In this document: one piece after another, positions 59,953 to 64,000 of the stretch
How positions within the stretch are numbered: position 1 is the first letter of the stretch
How the letters are laid out: each line of letters begins with the position of its first letter
Source: Armatimonadota bacterium
Lineage (GTDB): Bacteria; Armatimonadota; UBA5829
Direction: 5' to 3'
DNA: 64,000 bases
Assembly (NCBI GenBank): GCA_039679645.1
Contig: JBDKUO010000029.1
Span: 1-64,000 of the forward strand
Translations under genes and position numbers: made by a program
Notes under the pieces: generated by a model
Told to the model about the DNA's origin: nothing
Database searches by the model: none
What the model saw: the letters and a program-made list of their open reading frames with translations, nothing else

Positions 59953-60331
59953 AGCCGCCCCGTATCTCCACAACCTTTTCGTCTTTGACCACTATCTCAC
60001 AGGCTGAGACTTTGGAGAAGTCGTCACCGACTTCGATCTCCACCTCGCCCTCAAGAACACCGCGCTCATACTCCGAACCGATTTCCATCGAGGAAATCTT
60101 GCTCATCTCGCGGACAAGCGCGGCTTTAGCTTCATCCGATTTACGCTGTTCGGCACGAAGCCGTTCGACTATGCTCTCAGGCGTAGCCGGACTATCAATC
60201 TGCGCCCCCAAGCGCCTGGAGACTTCCTCCAGCCTGAGTTGAGCCGCGCGCATTTCGGTCATGCGGTGCTCTTTGAACTGCTCCGTCACGATAACCTTTA
60301 CGCGAACAGGTCTCTTGATGACTATGCCCAT
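59939..60331 (-). CDS. YlqD-like protein
   Basis: 130 residues, placed between the KH protein and rimM exactly as ylqD is in Bacillus. It opens with a short strand (RPVRVKVIVTEQFKEH), follows with a coiled-coil (MRAAQLRLEEVSRRLG and later helices to about residue 80) and ends with a small strand-rich domain (VEIEVGDDF, CEIVVKDEKVVEIRGG). Function is not known; the position suggests a ribosome- or RNA-linked role. Confidence 0.75.
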   Translation of the reverse strand: MGIVIKRPVRVKVIVTEQFKEHRMTEMRAAQLRLEEVSRRLGAQIDSPATPESIVERLRAEQRKSDEAKAALVREMSKISSMEIGSEYERGVLEGEVEIEVGDDFSKVSACEIVVKDEKVVEIRGGYAGK

Positions 60332-60423
60332 ATACCTCTAACCGGCGAACGTGTAAAGTGGAAAGCCCGGAACAGACTTCCTTATGCATTCCACCGCTAT
60401 ACCAGATTTTGAAACGTCCGCGC

Positions 60424-60459
60424 AAAGCAGATTCCTCGACTTCGCCCGGAATGACAATG
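60424..60459. repeat. GATTCC..GGAATGACA element, compact copy
   Basis: AAAGCAGATTCC, a 12-nt centre and CGGAATGACA; GATTCC/GGAATG can pair. Same outer arms as 55238-55325. At about 60355-60377 a partial AAAGTGGAAAGCCCGGAAC resembles the end of the ~36-bp unit. The 60332-60482 gap holds nothing else. Confidence 0.7.
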
Positions 60460-60482
60460 TGCGAACACATTGATCTTACGGA

Positions 60483-60716
60483 CTAGGGCAGTATCTTTAC
60501 GTAGACGTTCTTATGGCTCTTCAAGGCTGCGGCCTTTGCGACCGTGCGCAGAGCGTTTGCTACCCTACCCTGCTTGCCGATCACCTTGCCCAGGTCATCC
60601 GGGTCGACAGTCACCTCAAAAGTCACTGCCGACGGCCCTTCATCGATCTCTTTTACATCGACACTATCCGGACTGTCTACAAGCGCCTTTACCAGAATTT
60701 CAATTAGACTCTTCAA
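60483..60716 (-). CDS. khpA: KH-domain RNA-binding protein KhpA (YlqC)
   Basis: 77 residues, start TTG with GAGGGAG seven bases before. The KH nucleic-acid loop is LGKVIGKQGRVANALRTV (about 42-59), with the GKQG turn. KhpA pairs with KhpB to bind many RNAs and, in Gram-positives, affects cell size. Position between rpsP and ylqD matches the Firmicute order. Confidence 0.93.
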   Translation of the reverse strand: MKSLIEILVKALVDSPDSVDVKEIDEGPSAVTFEVTVDPDDLGKVIGKQGRVANALRTVAKAAALKSHKNVYVKILP

Positions 60717-60738
60717 ACCACCACTCCCTCAATCAGTA

Positions 60739-60810
60739 TGAGTTGTGAGCTATAGGTTATGAGTTGCGGATTATCACATAGCATTCAACTCATGACACTC
60801 TACGCATAAC
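60739..60810. repeat. heptad array after rpsP
   Basis: TGAGTTG/TGAGCTA/TAGGTTA/TGAGTTG units, then an opposing part with CAACTCAT, ending about five bases from the rpsP stop. The arms ATGAGTTG/CAACTCAT can pair. Confidence 0.72.
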
Positions 60811-60814
60811 CCAC

Positions 60815-61165
60815 TTACTCCTCTGCGGCGGCCTCAGTTGCAGGCTCTGCTGTCGGCGCTGCTTCTGCCGCAGCTTCTTCCTTCTTGGACTTCTTGGCGG
60901 CCTTAGGTTTCTTTTCGGTCAAACCGCCGAGGAACCCCTGAGTCTTCAAAAGCCACCGAGCCGTATCACTCGGCTGAGCGCCCGTGCCGAGCCAATAGTC
61001 GATGCGTTCCTTGTTCACATTGATCGCGGGCGGGTCCAGATTCGGATCGTATGTGCCTACCAGCTCTATAAATCTTCCATTGCGAGCGGTGCGGCTGTCG
61101 GCGACCACGATTCTGTAGAACGGTCTTTTCTTTGCACCCATCCGTCTGAGTCTAATTTTAACCAC
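60815..61165 (-). CDS. rpsP: 30S ribosomal protein S16 with Ala/Glu/Lys tail
   Basis: 116 residues. The conserved body is [20 protein letters not shown] split as [12 protein letters not shown] and [12 protein letters not shown], then LVGTYDP, and TDTARWLLK-type [15 protein letters not shown] low-complexity tail from about residue 82 ([19 protein letters not shown] and on) lengthens it beyond the usual 80-90. GTG start with GGAGGAG upstream. Confidence 0.95.
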   Translation of the reverse strand: MVKIRLRRMGAKKRPFYRIVVADSRTARNGRFIELVGTYDPNLDPPAINVNKERIDYWLGTGAQPSDTARWLLKTQGFLGGLTEKKPKAAKKSKKEEAAAEAAPTAEPATEAAAEE

Positions 61166-61221
61166 GTGTTGTCTCCTCCGATTTGCGTCTTCGCATCATA
61201 ACGTCGTGCGTCCCCGCGTCT

Positions 61222-61261
61222 TGACGTTTTGACGCAATGACGTTGCGACGTTATGACGCTA
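61222..61261. repeat. 8-bp-period array at the ffh stop codon
   Basis: Five units TGACGTTT/TGACGCAA/TGACGTTG/CGACGTTA/TGACGCTA; the ffh stop (61261-61259) lies in the last. Looser GCGT-containing units extend back to about 61198. Confidence 0.82.
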
Positions 61262-62599
61262 GAATGGAAAGTTCGGCATTCGTTTTCGCCGCTTCCCCGA
61301 TACTTCCGCGCCGGTCATGGCACGAATCATCTTTTTCATATCGTTGAACTGGTTGATAAGCCGGTTCACTTCCTGCACACTGGTGCCGCTGCCGTCCGCT
61401 ATACGACGCCTGCGACTGCCGTTGAGGATGGTCGGATCGTGACGCTCATCGTTTGTCATCGAGCACAATATTGCCTCGACTCTTCCAAACTCCTTCTCGT
61501 CGATCTTCGCATCCTTGAGCTTGGACATATTGCCAAGCCCCGGGATCATACCCAGTATCTGGTCCAGCGGGCCCATCTTTCGCATCTGGCGGAGCTGGCC
61601 TAGATAATCGTTCAGGTCGAACCTGTTCTCCCTGAACTTGCGCTCCATAGCCGTCGCCTGCTCCTCATCGAAGGTCTCCTGAGCCTTTTCAATAAGACTC
61701 AGAACATCCCCCATTCCGAGGATCCTCGAGGCCATGCGGTCGGGATAGAACGGCTCTATGCCGTCCATCTTCTCGCTGGTGCCTATAAACTTTATCGGCT
61801 TGCCGGTGATGGCCTTGATCGAAAGAGCAGCCCCACCACGCGCATCGCCGTCCATCTTAGTCATTATGACGCCGTCGAGAGAGAGCGCATCATTGAACTG
61901 CTGCGCCACATTCACGGCGTCCTGACCGGTCATTGCATCGACTACCAGTAAAACTTCGGTAACATCAATAGCCTGCCGCAGGCGCTTAAGCTCGGACATC
62001 ATCTCTTCATCGATGTGAAGCCGGCCTGCTACGTCGATAAGCACAGGATCGTTTCCGCTCGATCTAGCCGCATTCATTGCGGCCTTGGACACGGCAACTG
62101 CGTCCTGCTTATCACCTATATCAAAGACATCGACACCGATCTGCTCACCAAGAGTCTGAAGCTGTAGGATTGCAGCCGGACGATACACGTCACCCGCCAC
62201 CAAAAGCGGCTTCTTGCCCTGTTTCTTGAACATCAGAGCGAGCTTGGCGACGTTGGTCGTCTTACCCGCGCCGTGCAGACCCGAGACCATTATTACAGTC
62301 GGCGGCCGCTCGGCAATTTTGAGCTTAGCCTGCTCGCCTCCGAGCAGCGCTATAAGCTCTTCATTTACAATCTTTATAACCTGCTGCGCGGGATTAAGAC
62401 CCTTAAGAACCTCTTCTCCGATTGCGCGCTCTTTTATACGACCGACGAAGTCCTTGACGACCTTAAAGTTGACGTCGGCCTCAAGCAGAACCAGCCGAAC
62501 CTCGCGCAGAGCCTCATTGACTTCCTGTTCGGTAAGGCCGCCCCTGCTCCTGAGCTTGGCAAAGACATTCTGCAGTTTTTCAGATAGACTTTCGAACAA
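61259..62599 (-). CDS. ffh: signal recognition particle protein Ffh
   Basis: 446 residues; GTPase that binds signal peptides and 4.5S RNA to target membrane proteins. N domain 1-90, G domain about 95-295 with G1 GLHGAGKTT, DVYRPAA, G3 DVAGRLH and G4 TKMDGDARGGAAL, then the Met-rich M domain with MGPLDQILGMIPG and SGTSVQEVNRLINQF. G3 has Val where Thr is usual (DTAGR). TTG start with GGGAGA upstream. First gene of the rpsP-trmD operon. Confidence 0.95.
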   Translation of the reverse strand: MFESLSEKLQNVFAKLRSRGGLTEQEVNEALREVRLVLLEADVNFKVVKDFVGRIKERAIGEEVLKGLNPAQQVIKIVNEELIALLGGEQAKLKIAERPPTVIMVSGLHGAGKTTNVAKLALMFKKQGKKPLLVAGDVYRPAAILQLQTLGEQIGVDVFDIGDKQDAVAVSKAAMNAARSSGNDPVLIDVAGRLHIDEEMMSELKRLRQAIDVTEVLLVVDAMTGQDAVNVAQQFNDALSLDGVIMTKMDGDARGGAALSIKAITGKPIKFIGTSEKMDGIEPFYPDRMASRILGMGDVLSLIEKAQETFDEEQATAMERKFRENRFDLNDYLGQLRQMRKMGPLDQILGMIPGLGNMSKLKDAKIDEKEFGRVEAILCSMTNDERHDPTILNGSRRRRIADGSGTSVQEVNRLINQFNDMKKMIRAMTGAEVSGKRRKRMPNFPF

Positions 62600-62632
62600 G
62601 CTATTCTCCCGTACAACACGACAGGAAGCAAC

Positions 62633-62665
62633 TGAGGGAAGAGATCGATCAGGTCCCTTCCCTCA
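62633..62665. other. stem-loop upstream of ffh
   Basis: TGAGGGAAG/CTTCCCTCA, 9-bp perfect stem with a 15-nt loop, 34 bp before the ffh start. No U-run; it could be a leader structure or a terminator of the upstream kinase. Confidence 0.45.
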
Positions 62666-62765
62666 ATCGCTTCGGTCCGCCAGTCGTATCAAGTTAGTAT
62701 ATCGATTCAGGCGTGTCTTGTCAATCCAAATTCGCTAGAGGCTCCAAATAAAGACCATTTCATAT

Positions 62766-62832
62766 CGTATGATCGTGGCAGCGTGGATCGTTGAACCACT
62801 TCATCCACGATCAAACGATAAACGATCATACG
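62766..62832. repeat. inverted heptad array after the sensor kinase
   Basis: Left units CGTATGA/TCGTGGC/AGCGTGG/ATCGTTG face right units of the ACGATCA/AACGATA type. The outer arms CGTATGATCGT/ACGATCATACG pair over 11 bp. It ends five bases from the kinase stop codon. Confidence 0.8.
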
Positions 62833-62837
62833 AATCT

Positions 62838-64000
62838 TTATATCCTAATTTTAGCCCAGTCAAAATCCTCAATGGCTGCCTTTACATCTGAACGCTTATG
62901 CAATCTCATTTCAATGCCGACTGTCGTGCCCTGGTCGCTCGTGGCAATATAGACATGGTCGGAAAGAGAAATCATAATCTTATAACCCATGCCCAGAGTT
63001 CCGGCGGTCGTATAGCCCTTGACAAATGCGACCTGTGGAATGGTCATGGCTTCGATTCCGGGACCATGATCGGTAACTATAAACATCATCGAATCCTCAC
63101 TGTGGTGAATGGACCCCTCACCCCCGCTCGCATGCTTGAGAGCGTTTGTGCATACCTCACCAATTGAAACAGCAAAATCATGAATGTCGGAATCATCCAT
63201 ACCCGCGCCACAGGCAATTTCAACTACGGCAGCCCGTATCGCACCGATATCCTCACTGCGCTTGATCTCATACTCGGCAATAGTTGGACCCGCAGATTTG
63301 TAGATTTCGTCTTTTTCGGTCATCATCAGCTTACCGTCTGTGGCGGCCATGATCGTACGCCGATAAAACTCTTTTTTATACTCCTCGGCAAGTTTACGCT
63401 CAGTAACATCCCGCACAGATTCTATGGCGCCGATTACTCTACCTTTTGTATCATATAATGGTGTCGATCTGAACCATAAATACGCGCCACTGGGCTTTAA
63501 TATGGGTGTGTAAGTCTCCGCGACAAGAGTCTCCCCCTCTATCTTAACGCTGTTGTATATGGCTTTTATCTCATCGACAGGTTTCAGAACAATGTCCAGA
63601 AGCATTGGTCTTTTATAGCCATAGAACGCGATGGAATATTCTTGATCGCATTTGCCGATCATGTCCGCAGCTTTCACGCCTGTCATTTCTTCTGTGGCAC
63701 GGTTCCAGGCGATTACTCTGCCCTCAGTATCAATCGCAAAAGTTGGATCGGGAAGAAAGTCTATGATATCGGAGAGACGACGCTCTGAGTCTTTCAGAGC
63801 CGATTCGGCGCGCTTACGTTCAGTGATATCGCGCACTATTGCCCAGTAACCAACAGCTTTTCCTTCATCATCGCGCATCAGATAAGTACGAAGTTCCACT
63901 GGAAATATTGTGCCGTCTTTTCGTATGTATTCTTTTTCAAAAAGGTCGGAGTCGCCCCTCTTAAGCACCTGCTCTTCGATAATTTGTTCTTCTATGTCAT
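62838..64000 (-). CDS. PAS sensor with RsbW-like ATPase domain (5' end outside the window)
   Basis: The frame stays open through the window edge (GAC, ATA, GAA codons upstream of a GTG at 63968), so the N-terminus is missing. At least 387 residues are seen: the end of one PAS/PAC (VGYWAIVRDITERKRAE), a second PAS/PAC (LPDPTFAIDTEGRVIAWN to GAIESVRDVTERKLAEE), then an HATPase domain of the RsbW/RsbT type (VSIGEVCTNALKHA, VTDHGPGIEA, GTLGMGYKIMISL) with no dimerisation/His domain. It probably phosphorylates or sequesters a partner protein (anti-sigma/anti-anti-sigma style) rather than a response regulator. Confidence 0.82.
   Translation of the reverse strand, partial: DIEEQIIEEQVLKRGDSDLFEKEYIRKDGTIFPVELRTYLMRDDEGKAVGYWAIVRDITERKRAESALKDSERRLSDIIDFLPDPTFAIDTEGRVIAWNRATEEMTGVKAADMIGKCDQEYSIAFYGYKRPMLLDIVLKPVDEIKAIYNSVKIEGETLVAETYTPILKPSGAYLWFRSTPLYDTKGRVIGAIESVRDVTERKLAEEYKKEFYRRTIMAATDGKLMMTEKDEIYKSAGPTIAEYEIKRSEDIGAIRAAVVEIACGAGMDDSDIHDFAVSIGEVCTNALKHASGGEGSIHHSEDSMMFIVTDHGPGIEAMTIPQVAFVKGYTTAGTLGMGYKIMISLSDHVYIATSDQGTTVGIEMRLHKRSDVKAAIEDFDWAKIRI

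Noticed and set aside
62766-62832. Inverted repeat cluster that might be a CRISPR or attachment site
   Set aside because: Units are 7 bp and degenerate, no spacers and no integrase nearby.

Overview
The window reads as chromosome from a diderm (Gram-negative-type) bacterium of moderate GC content. It has an outer-membrane secretin with a complete PilM-N-O-P assembly set, a PEP-CTERM protein, DapL-type lysine/peptidoglycan aminotransferases, the ffh-rpsP-khpA-ylqD-rimM-trmD-rplS-lepB-rnhB order shared with Firmicutes, and frequent TTG/GTG starts. This mix fits a lineage such as Armatimonadota, but that placement is an inference, not shown by any single marker. No phage, CRISPR array, rRNA or plasmid functions are seen; the only transposon is one IS1182-type element.

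Layout. 0.2-7.1 kb (+): hisG behind a clear sigma70 promoter, a solitary D12-class adenine methylase, ruvA, ruvB, and two coupled TPR proteins, the first with an N-terminal zinc ribbon. 7.2-10.0 kb (-): an NRAMP-related metal transporter preceded by a PRC-barrel/MgtE-N/CBS protein. 10.0-20.0 kb: a small exported protein (+), then a long tightly coupled minus-strand operon read aroB, small membrane protein, PASTA kinase, rpe, membrane protein, ribD, ribE, ribBA, ribH, htrA, phosphodiesterase. 20.1-34.5 kb (-): a type IV pilus/secretion operon read giant PQQ-propeller exoprotein, pilM, pilN, pilO, pilP-like, a secretin-N0-only Gly-rich protein, secretin. 34.7-37.7 kb (+): PEP-CTERM protein and the IS element. 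37.7-42.1 kb (-): gyrA and a pseudopilin-like membrane protein. 42.4-53.6 kb (+): miaA, hfq, dapF, two tandem dapL paralogues, a VapBC-type toxin-antitoxin pair, a GNAT, hflX, an ASCH protein, a DegT aminotransferase coupled to a ceramidase-family protein, and cysK. 53.6-64 kb (-): a methyltransferase, tRNA-Lys(UUU), a type IV pilin, then the ribosome/SRP/secretion operon ffh to yraN, and a PAS/RsbW-like sensor kinase cut by the window end.

The feature least explained by gene content is the intergenic DNA. Many short gaps, mostly inside operons, are filled by degenerate tandem arrays with a strict 7-bp (sometimes 8-bp) period. These arrays often touch or run through the stop codon of the gene in front. 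Some share a recognisable ~36-bp unit. Three further dispersed hairpin families (a CTCCAGG..CCTGGAG palindrome, a CCCTCTCC..GGAGAGGG element, and a GATTCC..GGAATGACA element) also sit in gaps. Together they make this genome unusually rich in small intergenic repeats. The pilus operon also carries real protein novelty: a ~2,555-residue leading protein, a PilM with a ~190-residue disordered insert, and a secretin fragment with a glycine-rich tail. GyrA differs from the quinolone-sensitive type at both key drug-contact positions.
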